From the NCBI RefSeq assembly GCF_030012215.1, contig NZ_JASCXX010000018.1, positions 1-64,000 on the forward strand: a stretch of DNA of 64,000 bases, in the 5' to 3' direction. Of this stretch, positions 42,358-51,039 are shown in pieces. The DNA is from Anaerobaca lacustris. Its GTDB lineage: Bacteria; Planctomycetota; Phycisphaerae; Sedimentisphaerales; Anaerobacaceae. A program made the position numbers and the translations under genes. Below the pieces are notes generated by a model. It made no database searches. It saw only the letters and a list, made by a program, of their open reading frames with translations, and was not told the DNA's origin. Every line of letters starts with the position of its first letter. The first letter of the stretch is position 1.

Positions 42358-43779
42358 GCCGAGGCCGAATCCACCGTGGGGGACCGAGCCGTACCTGCGC
42401 AGATCGAGGTACCAGTTGTACGTCTCGGGACTCAGTCCCTGCTCGTGAATCTTCGCCAACAGGCGGTCGTAGTCGTCTTCGCGCACCGAGCCGCCGATGA
42501 TCTCGCCGAACCCGGCCGGAGCGAGCATGTCGAAATTTTCCACGACCCGCTCGTCGGCCCGGTCGGTCTTCATGTAGAACGCCTTGGCCTCGCGCGGGTA
42601 GTGCGTCACGAAGACGGGCTTGTCGTGCATCCGCGAGATGATCGTCTCGTCGGAGCCGCCCAGGTCCTTGCCCCAGGCGAACTCGGCGGCGAGCTGCGCG
42701 TGCTTGGGGTTGTTCTCGATCTTGGTCTCGGTCTCGGCCAGCGCACTGCGCAGGTCGATCAGCTCGGCGGCGATCTTGTCCTTCTGCCACTGCTTGATCT
42801 GCCCGCCTTGCTGCTGCTCCAGTTCGGCGATCCGCACCTCGGTCCGGGCCTTCTCGCTCTGAAGGTCGGCCAGGTCGCGGGCCATGAACTCCACGGTCTT
42901 CGGGCCTTTGAGGATCTCAACGGCTTCGCTGTAGGTCAGGCGGTAGAAGGGCGGTTGGATCTTCTCGAGCAGGCCGATATCGGCTTCGAGCGTTTCCAGT
43001 TCGCTGCGGTTGTCCTCGAGCACCCGGCTGACGATATAGGAGACGAAGTTCTCGGCCAGTTCCAGCAGGCCGGGCAGGTCGATGAAGGCGACTTCCGGCT
43101 CGACCATCCAGAACTCCGTCAGGTGCCGGCGGGTCTTGCTCTTTTCCGCGCGGAACGTGGGCCCGAAGCAATAGACGCGGCCAAAGCTCATCGCGGCCGA
43201 TTCGAGGTAGAGCTGGCCCGTCTGCGTCAGGTGCAGCGGGCTGCCGAAGTAGTCCACCTCGAACAGCGAGGTCTGGTCCTCGCCGACGACCGTGGTGAAG
43301 ATGGGCGTATCGATCAGGGTGAAGCCGTTGTCGTTGAAGAAGCGGCGGATCGCATCGACGACGGTGTGGCGAACCTTGCCGATGCACCACTGTCGCTGCG
43401 AGCGGAAGTGCAGGTGGCGGTGCCGCATGAGGAAATCGACGCCGTGGGCCTTGGGCGTGATGGGATAACCTTCGGCCGGGGCGATGATCTGTGCGTCGGT
43501 CACGGCCAGCTCGTGGCCCCCGACGCTGCGCTCGTCGGCGCGGACGACTCCTGTCAGGCTCAGCGACGACTCCTGGCCCAGGTGCTTGATTCGGTCGAAC
43601 AGCTCCTCCGGCACGCTTGCCTTCTCGACGATGCACTGGCACAGCCCGGTGCCGTCCCGCAGGATGACGAACTGAATCTTGCCGCTGGCCCGGCTGTTGT
43701 ACACCCAGCCTCGCAGGGTGACTTCCTTGCCGATGTGGTGCTTCAACTGGTTGACGTACACGTTGGACTTGTCGCTCAT
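42268..43779 (-). CDS. asnS: Asparaginyl-tRNA synthetase with coiled-coil insertion
   Basis: 503 aa, longer than the usual 430-470. Start at 43779 (AGGAG 7 nt upstream); the frame stays open to 44868 antisense to aguB, which is not coding. N-terminal OB-fold anticodon-binding domain (VTLRGWVYNSRASGKIQFVILRDGTG), then the class II core with motif 2 FGPTFRAEKSKTRRHLTEFWM and motif 3 GFGLGVERTLAW. An insertion of about 75 residues (291-365) is strongly charged and helical (ADLQSEKARTEVRIAELEQQQ, ELIDLRSALAETETKIENN), probably an antiparallel coiled coil. The C-terminus IPFPRMMDKVYI replaces the common IPFPRTPxNAxF. Ligates Asn to tRNAAsn in the cytoplasm. Confidence 0.93.
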   Translation of the reverse strand: MSDKSNVYVNQLKHHIGKEVTLRGWVYNSRASGKIQFVILRDGTGLCQCIVEKASVPEELFDRIKHLGQESSLSLTGVVRADERSVGGHELAVTDAQIIAPAEGYPITPKAHGVDFLMRHRHLHFRSQRQWCIGKVRHTVVDAIRRFFNDNGFTLIDTPIFTTVVGEDQTSLFEVDYFGSPLHLTQTGQLYLESAAMSFGRVYCFGPTFRAEKSKTRRHLTEFWMVEPEVAFIDLPGLLELAENFVSYIVSRVLEDNRSELETLEADIGLLEKIQPPFYRLTYSEAVEILKGPKTVEFMARDLADLQSEKARTEVRIAELEQQQGGQIKQWQKDKIAAELIDLRSALAETETKIENNPKHAQLAAEFAWGKDLGGSDETIISRMHDKPVFVTHYPREAKAFYMKTDRADERVVENFDMLAPAGFGEIIGGSVREDDYDRLLAKIHEQGLSPETYNWYLDLRRYGSVPHGGFGLGVERTLAWITGEKHIRQCIPFPRMMDKVYI

Positions 43780-43941
43780 TCGTTTCTCCTCGCACCGTTC
43801 GTCCGTGCCGGCCGATCGGCCGGCCCTGTTGCGTGGCTTTGTCGTGCAGGAGACTATACATCGCATCGGCGCTTGCGGAAAGGGCCCACTTGCGAGTTCT
43901 GTGGTTGAATTGCCTCTTGTCGGCCGGTAAGATGGGCCGCC

Positions 43942-44838
43942 ATGCAAGCACAGGACAAATTCATCGCAGGTCTGATCCAGATGGCGACGACGCCCGATCC
44001 CGACGACAACCTCGCCCGAGCCGTCGAACTGGTCGAGTTGGCGGCGCGCGACGGCGCGGCGGTCATCTGTCTGCCGGAGCTGTTCCGCTCGCCCTATTTC
44101 TGCCAGAAGGAGGACCCGGCCCTGTTCGATCTGGCCGAATCGATCCCCGGCCCATCGACCGAGGCGCTGGGCAAGATCGCCCGGTCGCGGCAGGTCACCG
44201 TGATCGCGTCGCTGTTCGAGCGGCGTGCGGCGGGGCTGTATCACAACAGCGTCGTGGTGCTCGATGCCCAGGGCGAGATTGCGGGGATCTATCGCAAGAT
44301 GCATATCCCCGACGACCCAGGCTATTACGAGAAGTTCTACTTCACGCCGGGGGACCTCGGGTTCAAGACATTCGACACGCCGGTGGGGAGGATCGGGACG
44401 CTGATCTGCTGGGACCAATGGTATCCGGAGGCCGCCCGGCTCACCGTGCTGCAGGGGGCCGAGATCCTGTTCTATCCCACAGCCATCGGCTGGCATCCGC
44501 ACGAAAAAGACACGTTCGGAGCCTCGCAGCACGACGCGTGGCGCACGATCCAGCGGTCCCACGCTATCGCCAATGGTGTGTATGTCGCTGCCGTCAATCG
44601 CATCGGGCTGGAGAGAACGGCCAAGGACGCGGCCGGCATCGAGTTCTGGGGCGGCACGTTCCTCTGCGACCCGTTCGGCGTGGTGATTGCCGAAGCCGAT
44701 GCGGGCAGCGAGCAGGTGGTGATGGCGGAGGTGGACCGGGCCCGGATCGAAGACGTGCGGCGGAACTGGCCGTTCCTGCGCGATCGGCGGATCGACGCCT
44801 ACGGCCGCATCACCGAGAGGTTCAGCGACGAGCCATGA
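43942..44838 (+). CDS. aguB: N-carbamoylputrescine amidase
   Basis: 298 aa nitrilase-superfamily enzyme with catalytic triad Glu46 (CLPELF), Lys119 (YRKMHIPD) and Cys156 (ICWDQWYPE). DPGYYEKFYFTPGD and GWHPHEKDTFGASQHDAW are characteristic of N-carbamoylputrescine amidases. It converts N-carbamoylputrescine to putrescine, CO2 and ammonia. Overlaps the downstream agmatine deiminase gene by 4 bp, so the two steps from agmatine to putrescine are co-translated. Confidence 0.95.
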   Translation: MQAQDKFIAGLIQMATTPDPDDNLARAVELVELAARDGAAVICLPELFRSPYFCQKEDPALFDLAESIPGPSTEALGKIARSRQVTVIASLFERRAAGLYHNSVVVLDAQGEIAGIYRKMHIPDDPGYYEKFYFTPGDLGFKTFDTPVGRIGTLICWDQWYPEAARLTVLQGAEILFYPTAIGWHPHEKDTFGASQHDAWRTIQRSHAIANGVYVAAVNRIGLERTAKDAAGIEFWGGTFLCDPFGVVIAEADAGSEQVVMAEVDRARIEDVRRNWPFLRDRRIDAYGRITERFSDEP

Positions 44839-45908
44839 TGACGCACGAGAGCAACACGCCGGCCGCAAGCGGGTTCCACATGCCCGCCGAATGGGACGAG
44901 CACGAGGCGACCTGGCTCGGCTGGCCGCACAATCGCACCGACTGGCCCGGCAAGATCGCCCCGATCCACTGGGTCTACGGGGAGATCGTTCGCAAGATCG
45001 CTCCCGGCGAGATCGTCCGCATCCTCGTCAACTCCGAGCGGCACGAGACGCAGGTCCGCCGGATTCTCAAGCGAGTGGGCGTGGACTCCGGTCGCGTCGA
45101 GCTCTTCCACTTCCCGACCAATCGCGGCTGGACGCGCGACTTCGGCCCGATCTTCGTTCGTCGCAATGAGCCAAGGGAAGTCGCGATTGCGAGATTTCGT
45201 TTCAACGCGTGGGCGAAGTACCCGGATTGGGACCTCGACTGCCATATTGCCGAGCGGGTCGCTGAGACGATGGGCCGGCGGATCTTCCACGTCCGCCACG
45301 GCGGCGAGGACGTCGTTCTCGAAGGCGGGGCGATCGACGTCAACGGCTGCGGCACGCTGCTGACCACCGAGGAGTGCCTGCTCGACGACAAGGTGCAGGT
45401 CCGCAACCCGAAGCTGGGCCGGGGCGACATCGAGCAGGTCTGCCGGGACTATCTCGGCGCCGGCCATGTGCTCTGGCTGGCGCGCGGAATCGTGGGCGAC
45501 GACACGCACGGGCATGTGGACGATTTGTGCCGGTTCGTCTCGCCCGGAACGGTGGTGCTGTGTGAGGAAAAGAACGCGGGCGATGAGAACCATTGGATTC
45601 TCGAAGAGAACCGCGAGCGTCTGGAGGGTTTTCGGCTCCAGGACGGCTCGCGAATCGACGTGGTTCGCCTGCCGATGCCCGAGCCGCTCTATCTGGATGG
45701 CCAACGTCTGCCCGCCAGCTACGCGAATTTCTACATCGCCAACAGCGCCGTCCTGGTGCCGACATTCAACGACCCGAACGACCGCATCGCCCTGGGCATT
45801 CTCGCCGACCTCTTTCGCGATCGCCCGGTGGTGGGCATCCATGCCGTCGATCTGGTCTGGGGCCTGGGCACACTCCACTGCCTGACCCAGCAGGAACCCG
45901 CCGCCTGA
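44835..45908 (+). CDS. aguA: Agmatine deiminase
   Basis: 357 aa. ATGs at 44835 and 44838; the first overlaps the aguB stop. Peptidylarginine-deiminase-type fold: PAEWDEHEATWLGWPHN, TNRGWTRDFGPIFV, VLEGGAIDVNGCGTLLTTEECLL, IVGDDTHGHVDDLCRF and catalytic Cys349 in GLGTLHCLTQQEP. Hydrolyses agmatine to N-carbamoylputrescine plus ammonia. With aguB gives the arginine-decarboxylase-dependent putrescine route; the decarboxylase is not in this window. Confidence 0.95.
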   Translation: MMTHESNTPAASGFHMPAEWDEHEATWLGWPHNRTDWPGKIAPIHWVYGEIVRKIAPGEIVRILVNSERHETQVRRILKRVGVDSGRVELFHFPTNRGWTRDFGPIFVRRNEPREVAIARFRFNAWAKYPDWDLDCHIAERVAETMGRRIFHVRHGGEDVVLEGGAIDVNGCGTLLTTEECLLDDKVQVRNPKLGRGDIEQVCRDYLGAGHVLWLARGIVGDDTHGHVDDLCRFVSPGTVVLCEEKNAGDENHWILEENRERLEGFRLQDGSRIDVVRLPMPEPLYLDGQRLPASYANFYIANSAVLVPTFNDPNDRIALGILADLFRDRPVVGIHAVDLVWGLGTLHCLTQQEPAA

Positions 45909-45953
45909 TTCGTGGCGTAGGGCGAGCGTCCCCGCTCGCCTGTCGTGCGCTAC

Positions 45954-46007
45954 GTGGCAGTCTCAAGCGCAGCGTCCCTTCTGAGCTTGCCGAAGGATTG
46001 GGGATGG
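45954..46007 (+). repeat. Dispersed GTGGCAG repeat, copy 3
   Basis: GTGGCAGTCTCAAG ... TTGGGGATGG, related to 26604-26637 and 40497-40531. Directly preceded (45917-45931) by GTAGGGCGAGCGTCC, the same end sequence as in the MITE-like elements. Confidence 0.5.
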
Positions 46008-46077
46008 TTCCTGGCATTGGCAGGCCGCTGATTGACCGCTATAATCAACGTACTATGATGAATCCGGAGAACTGTGC

Positions 46078-46269
46078 GTGAACGCGCGGCAAGTCCGGAT
46101 CGAAATCTTCAAGAAGATGTCGCCGGCCGAGAAGCTCAAGCTGTCGATGCGGCTGTACTGGTCGGCTCGTCGGCTCAAGGCCTCCTGGCTGCGCCAGCAA
46201 CACCCCGACTGGACCGAAGAGCAGGTCCAGCACAAAGTCACGGAGATCTTCCGAAATGCCCGAACCTGA
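46078..46269 (+). CDS. Small helical protein resembling Rv0078B-type antitoxins
   Basis: 63 aa, GTG start at 46078 with GGAGA 7 nt upstream. MSPAEKLKLSMRLYWSARRLKASWLRQQHPDWTEEQVQHKVTEIF follows the pattern of Rv0078B-related small antitoxins (EEKLRxxxxLxxxARxLxxAxLR...E). Those usually sit beside a nucleotidyltransferase-like toxin, which is absent here, so it is an orphan or has another role. The stop overlaps the open frame of the next gene but not its likely GTG start. Confidence 0.55.
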   Translation: MNARQVRIEIFKKMSPAEKLKLSMRLYWSARRLKASWLRQQHPDWTEEQVQHKVTEIFRNART

Positions 46270-46327
46270 AGGCATCTGTATCGCGCGGCAATGTGGCTTC
46301 CGATGGATCGGAGAAGAAGGGAGTAAC

Positions 46328-47521
46328 GTGAAGCACACCAGTTTGACTTGTATCCTTATCTTGATAGTCATGGTTGGCGGAACTGCCGGGACCGGTGCGG
46401 CGGTGCGGTGGGATATGGAGGCGCTGTCGGTGACGCCTCGGGTGTGGGAGGACCCGAATCGGAGCGTCGAGGGGGTCAAGGCGATCTTCTACGAGGGGCT
46501 CCCTTGGAAGGGGCGGCCGACGCGGGTGTTCGCGTACTGTGGGCTACCCGAGGTTCCCAGGGGCGAGAAGGTTCCGGCGATGGTGCTGGTGCATGGGGGC
46601 GGGGGCTCGGCGTTTATTCCGTGGGTGAAGCTGTGGGTCGAGCGGGGCTACGCGGCGATTGCGATGGACACCTGCGGCTGCATCAGCAGCGGAGGCTATC
46701 GGGACCATCCGCGTCACGAATGGGGCGGGCCGCCCGGCTGGGGCGGGTTCGATCAGCTCGACTGGCCCATCGAGGACCAGTGGACCTACCACGCAGTCGC
46801 CGACGTGATCCTGGCGCATTCGCTGATTCGGTCGATGCCTGAGGTGGACGCCGAGCGGACGGGCGTTACCGGGATCTCGTGGGGCGGGTACCTGACCTGT
46901 ATTGTCGCAGGTGTGGACAGCCGGTTCAAGTTCGCCGTACCGGTTTACGGCTGCGGGTTTCTAGGCGACAACTCGACCTGGCTGGGCACGTTCGAGAATC
47001 TGGGACCCGAAAAAGCCAGGCTCTGGCTCGAACAATGGGACCCGTCGCAATACCTGGGCGATGCGCGGATGCCCATGCTGTGGGTGACGGGCACGAACGA
47101 TTTCGCCTATCCGATGGATTCGCTCCAGAAATCGTATCGCCGGCCACAATCGGCAAGGACGCTCTGCCTGCGCGTGCGAATGGCCCACGCACATGGCGGA
47201 CCGGGTGAGAATCCGGAGGAGATTCGGGCGATGGCGGATGCGATTCTCAAGGACGGCGCGCCTTTGGCTCGCGTCACCAGTACGGGGCGGCATGGCCGGG
47301 AGGTGTGGGCCACCTTTGTCAGCGAGATTCCGATCGTCCAAGGCGAACTGAACTACACGACCGACACGGGAAACTGGCAGGAGCGAGACTGGCAGACGAT
47401 CCCGGCGACGCTTGAGCCCGGCACGGCTTCCGCCACCTTGCCCGAAGGTACCACTGTCTATTATTTCAACCTGATCGACCAACGCGATCTGGTGGTCAGC
47501 AGCGAACACGAGGAACCGTAG
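46328..47521 (+). CDS. Secreted alpha/beta-hydrolase (acetyl xylan esterase/prolyl oligopeptidase-like)
   Basis: 397 aa. GTG start at 46328 gives a signal peptide (TCILILIVMVGGTAGTGA); AAGGGAG just upstream. Alpha/beta-hydrolase fold: VPAMVLVHGGGGSAF (oxyanion loop), nucleophile Ser184 in GISWGGY, acid in WVTGTNDFAYP, His in MAHAHGG. A C-terminal beta domain (residues 320-395) is extra. It probably deacetylates or de-esterifies plant polysaccharides, in line with the glycosidases around. Followed by a copy of the 28-bp palindrome. Confidence 0.8.
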   Translation: MKHTSLTCILILIVMVGGTAGTGAAVRWDMEALSVTPRVWEDPNRSVEGVKAIFYEGLPWKGRPTRVFAYCGLPEVPRGEKVPAMVLVHGGGGSAFIPWVKLWVERGYAAIAMDTCGCISSGGYRDHPRHEWGGPPGWGGFDQLDWPIEDQWTYHAVADVILAHSLIRSMPEVDAERTGVTGISWGGYLTCIVAGVDSRFKFAVPVYGCGFLGDNSTWLGTFENLGPEKARLWLEQWDPSQYLGDARMPMLWVTGTNDFAYPMDSLQKSYRRPQSARTLCLRVRMAHAHGGPGENPEEIRAMADAILKDGAPLARVTSTGRHGREVWATFVSEIPIVQGELNYTTDTGNWQERDWQTIPATLEPGTASATLPEGTTVYYFNLIDQRDLVVSSEHEEP

Positions 47522-47526
47522 GTTCC

Positions 47527-47554
47527 GTAAGGGCGAATAATGATTCGCCCCTAC
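47527..47554. repeat. 28-bp palindrome, copy 3 (imperfect)
   Basis: GTAAGGGCGAATAA followed by TGATTCGCCCCTAC; same family as 19845-19872 with two base changes in the left half. It begins 6 bp after the esterase stop and precedes the convergent PspC gene. Confidence 0.8.
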
Positions 47555-47572
47555 CACGGCACAGACCTGGCC

Positions 47573-47761
47573 TCAGGTGTGCTTGGGCATGATCAGGGCC
47601 GCGACGAGGTAGGTGATGGCCACGGGGACGATCGCGGTGACGACGCAAAGGAAGACCACCGCCAGGCGGACCAGCGTCGGGTCGATGTCATAGGTCTCCC
47701 CAATCCCGCCGCAAACCCCAAAGATCTTCTTGTCCGTCGCCGAAAGATGCAGTCGTTTCAT
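47573..47761 (-). CDS. PspC-domain membrane protein, 62 aa
   Basis: MKRLHLSATDKKIFGVCGGIGETYDIDPTLVRLAVVFLCVVTAIVPVAITYLVAALIMP is a complete minimal PspC domain: the GVCGGIGEYxxIDPTLVRL signature and one or two transmembrane helices. Phage-shock-type envelope-stress protein; no pspA nearby. Tail-to-tail with the esterase. Confidence 0.9.
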   Translation of the reverse strand: MKRLHLSATDKKIFGVCGGIGETYDIDPTLVRLAVVFLCVVTAIVPVAITYLVAALIMPKHT

Positions 47762-47800
47762 CCGTGTCCTTTCTTAATCGCCAACCAGTCATCCAGCAGA

Positions 47801-49477
47801 CTATACGCCGTCCACATCCTCGTGTTTGGGCTGGGGCTTGCGAGGCTCCGGCTTGGGAAGGGGCCAGATCAGGATGTCGTCCTCGCAGTAGTCGCGCTCT
47901 TCAATATACCGTGCTCGGCCGCCTTCATCGGTGCGGTTGACGCCCGTACTGTAGAGCCGGAAGCTGTTGCCGTCGAGCGCGTACACGAAACGACCTCCGC
48001 TGGTCGGATCGACGAACGCCTCGGCCGGAACATACGCGGAGATCGCATCGAGCGACGAAGGCCAAGAGCCGTGGTCGTCTCGATAGCGCCGCAGACCGAG
48101 GACCAGCCACGTCCCGCGCCGATGCGTCAGATTCTCCGCATAGGATCTCCCGAAGCTGGCATACGTCGAAATACCGAACGTCAGGGACCGAGCCATAAAC
48201 CGTGTCAAGTTGGCAAGGACATTCGTCACAAAATAGACGAACGACTTTCCATTAAACAAATCGTCTTCGGGAACGGGCAATACGGGACCCGATTCGAGCA
48301 GACGCATCACCCTGGAGGACTCCTGTCTGGCCATCATCCACACATCGTCAGGGTTCAGAGGCATGTTCATGTGGCAGCAGAGCTTCCACAGCTTGCCCGA
48401 CAGCGCGCGAGGCTTCGGAGGCGGTTTGTCTTTGGGGAGGAAGGGAAAGGCAGAGGCAGAGAATCGGATTTGGCCCCGGCCATTGAACTCGTACACCGGT
48501 GCCATGACCTGGGCGAATCGGACCTCGTCGAATCTAAGGAGCCTGGCGATATCCTGGTTCCAGGTGCTTTCAGTTCCCGGAAGATGTCGGGCGATTGCCT
48601 CCAAGTCCACTGGTGACGCTTCGCCTCGCACGAGGACGTAGCGAATCATTTGCAGGGCCAGCTCTTCGCGCCGGAAACCGATTCGGAGATCGGTATTGTG
48701 CGTCTGTTGGTACAGATGATCCGCATGGCGCAGCAGCCAGAAGGACTTCTCCAGGCTCTTTTCGATGCGATCTTCACCCAGGTCACGGTTGCCAGCCAAG
48801 AGGAAGAGTTGGGCTGCGAATGCCAGTTGCTTATACGGCACGGGCGAGTCTTCGCCGAACTCAGTGGCCATCGGCCATCGGCATTCTCCCATCTGGCCGA
48901 TCTTGAGCAGTTCGTGAATAAGTGTTGCGTGCGAGTCGAGCCAGACAGAGACTTCCGGCTGCTCTTCGGATTCCCACGGTTCCTGGGACAGTCGCCTCAG
49001 GAGCAAAGTCACATCCGAAACGGACTCGGGACGGTCGTTCACATCCACGGTCGACAGTGCCGCCTCATAGCGCAGTGCTGCGTTCTCCTCGCCGGGTACC
49101 GCCCGTTTGGCTTCGAAGGCGGCCACCTCGGCGTCGAAGGTGTAAGACCGCCACGGGCCGGGGGGATCGGGCCAGAAGACAAGGATCCCCAACACCACCA
49201 GTATTGCGATGCCGAGACATAGGCTGATTCGGCATAGCCGTTTCTCCAGCTTCTCCTTGTGTGCCAGGCCGGCGACGGCGATGAAGATGTTGGGGGCCAG
49301 GAGGATGGTCCCGACGACAATGCCGATCCAGGTCAGACAGCCTGTGTGGGCGATCCAAAGGAAGACCCCGAGATAAGCGCAGGACATCAGTAGCAGGAGG
49401 ACGCAAGCAACGGTCTTTCTTTTTCGTTTGCGTCGGCTGCGTTTGTCTTGCTTCTCTTCTCGGTCCTCGTCACACAT
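47801..49477 (-). CDS. Unknown polytopic/anchored protein with GspG-like C-terminal segment
   Basis: 558 aa. A very basic N-terminus (KRSRRKRKRK), then three transmembrane helices within residues 22-125. A long soluble helical region follows (residues 130-440). Near the C-terminus, GLRRYRDDHGSWPSSLDAISAYVPAEAFVDPTSGGRFVYAL resembles the pilin-like segment seen in many planctomycete proteins. Probably an inner-membrane protein exposed to the periplasm. Function unknown; same strand as glyS, with an 83-bp gap. Confidence 0.65.
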   Translation of the reverse strand: MCDEDREEKQDKRSRRKRKRKTVACVLLLLMSCAYLGVFLWIAHTGCLTWIGIVVGTILLAPNIFIAVAGLAHKEKLEKRLCRISLCLGIAILVVLGILVFWPDPPGPWRSYTFDAEVAAFEAKRAVPGEENAALRYEAALSTVDVNDRPESVSDVTLLLRRLSQEPWESEEQPEVSVWLDSHATLIHELLKIGQMGECRWPMATEFGEDSPVPYKQLAFAAQLFLLAGNRDLGEDRIEKSLEKSFWLLRHADHLYQQTHNTDLRIGFRREELALQMIRYVLVRGEASPVDLEAIARHLPGTESTWNQDIARLLRFDEVRFAQVMAPVYEFNGRGQIRFSASAFPFLPKDKPPPKPRALSGKLWKLCCHMNMPLNPDDVWMMARQESSRVMRLLESGPVLPVPEDDLFNGKSFVYFVTNVLANLTRFMARSLTFGISTYASFGRSYAENLTHRRGTWLVLGLRRYRDDHGSWPSSLDAISAYVPAEAFVDPTSGGRFVYALDGNSFRLYSTGVNRTDEGGRARYIEERDYCEDDILIWPLPKPEPRKPQPKHEDVDGV

Positions 49478-49560
49478 CTCTTCGGCCCTCCGGGTTGTCC
49501 CCTTCCATAGAGATGCGCGACACGGCGGTTTTCTTCAATCGAATTCTCGAATGCCTGCCG

Positions 49561-51039
49561 TCACATCTCCAGCTTGTCGCGGAGGTAGGTGCGGAGCTGG
49601 TCGGTGGTGATTCTTACTTGATCCATCGAGTCGCGCTGGCGGACGGTGACGGTGTGGTCCTCAAGGGTCTGGCCGTCGACGGTGAGGCAGAAGGGGGTGC
49701 CCGCCTCGTCCTGGCGGCGGTAGCGGCGGCCGACGGCGCCTTTCTCGTCGTAGAAGCAGGTGAAGTACTTCTTCAGGTCGTTGGCGATGTTGTGGGCGAT
49801 CTCGGGCATGCCGTCCTTCTTGACCAGCGGGAAGACTGCGGCCTTGGTCGGCGCCAGGGACGGGTGGAAGCGGAGCAGGTTGCGGGTCTCGCCCTTGACC
49901 TCTTCCTCGTCGTAGGCGTCGACGAGAAACGCCAGCGTGCTGCGGTCGATCCCGGCGCTGGGCTCGATCACGTAGGGGATATAGCGCAGTTGTTTCTGGT
50001 CGTCGAAGAACGACAGCGGGCCCTTGTGATAATCTTCGGATTCGTCGGGCATCTTGACCTTCGTCAGGTCGCGGCCGTTCTCGAACCAGCTCGTGGTGCT
50101 GCGCATGCCGCGCTGGTGCTGGCGCAGATCGTAGTCGGTGCGGTTGGCGATGCCTTCGAGCTCCTGCCAGTCGCCGGAGCCAAAGGGGAACTTGTATTCG
50201 ACGTCGACACAGGCCTTGGCATAGTGGGCCAGTTCATCGGGGTCGTGGTCGCGGAAGCGCAGGTTCTCGGCCTTGATGCCGTGGTCGGTGTACCAGGCGA
50301 AGCGGGCGGCCTTCCACTTCTCGTACCACTGCTCATCCGTACCCGGCTCGCAGAAGAACTCGACCTCGGCCTGCTCGAACTCGCGGGTGCGGAAGATGAA
50401 CGCCTTGGTGGTCACCTCGTTGCGGAAGCTCTTGCCGATCTGGGCGATGCCGAAGGGGACCTTGACGCGGGTGGAATCGAGCACGTTGCGGAAGTTGGCA
50501 AAGATGCCCTGGGCGGTTTCGGGCCGCAGGTACATGGTCATCGAATCCTCGGCGTTGGCGCCCATCTGCGTCTCGAACATCAGCTTGAACGGCATCGGCT
50601 GTGTGAACTGACCCACGGCGCCGCAGTTCGGGCAGACCTTGTTGCTCAGATCGTGTTCGGTGGCCACGGCGGTGTCGAGCGAGACATGCTCGGTGTGCTC
50701 GTCGGCACGTTTGCCGTCCTTGTCCTGCAAGTGGTCGACGCGGGTGCGCGTGTTGCACTTCTTGCACTCGCTGATCAGGTCGGCGAACTTGTCGGCGTGG
50801 CCGGAGGCCTTCCACACCAGCGGGTGCATCAGGATGCTGCAATCGAGCCCGACGACGTCGTCGCGCATCTGGACGACGTGCTTCCACCAGGCCCGCTTGA
50901 CGTTGTTCTTCAGTTCGACGCCCAGAGGCCCATAATCGTAGCAACTGGCCAGCCCGCCGTAGATCTCGCTGGACTGAAAGATGAAGCCCCTTCTCTTGCA
51001 CAGCGACACGATGTCGTCGAGTTTCGCCAGTTTCGCCAT
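49561..51039 (-). CDS. glyS: Glycyl-tRNA synthetase, dimeric class
   Basis: 492 aa alpha2-type GlyRS of class II. ATG at 51039 chosen (GGAAG upstream; homologs begin MAKxxxLDxIVSLCKRRGFIFQSSEIYGG). Motif blocks: IYGGLASCYDYGPLGVELK, a zinc-like CKKCNTR...CPNCGA insertion, MTMYLRPETAQGIFANF, GKSFRNEVTTKAFIFRTREFEQ (motif 2), IPYVIEPSAGIDRS (motif 3) and a C-terminal anticodon-binding domain. A likely promoter is at 51145-51172. The heterotetrameric glyQ/glyS form is not present. Confidence 0.95.
   Translation of the reverse strand: MAKLAKLDDIVSLCKRRGFIFQSSEIYGGLASCYDYGPLGVELKNNVKRAWWKHVVQMRDDVVGLDCSILMHPLVWKASGHADKFADLISECKKCNTRTRVDHLQDKDGKRADEHTEHVSLDTAVATEHDLSNKVCPNCGAVGQFTQPMPFKLMFETQMGANAEDSMTMYLRPETAQGIFANFRNVLDSTRVKVPFGIAQIGKSFRNEVTTKAFIFRTREFEQAEVEFFCEPGTDEQWYEKWKAARFAWYTDHGIKAENLRFRDHDPDELAHYAKACVDVEYKFPFGSGDWQELEGIANRTDYDLRQHQRGMRSTTSWFENGRDLTKVKMPDESEDYHKGPLSFFDDQKQLRYIPYVIEPSAGIDRSTLAFLVDAYDEEEVKGETRNLLRFHPSLAPTKAAVFPLVKKDGMPEIAHNIANDLKKYFTCFYDEKGAVGRRYRRQDEAGTPFCLTVDGQTLEDHTVTVRQRDSMDQVRITTDQLRTYLRDKLEM

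Noticed and set aside
43780-44868. Upstream extension of the asnS frame to 866 codons
   Set aside because: The extension is antisense to aguB; the start at 43779 has a good ribosome-binding site and the expected N-terminus.
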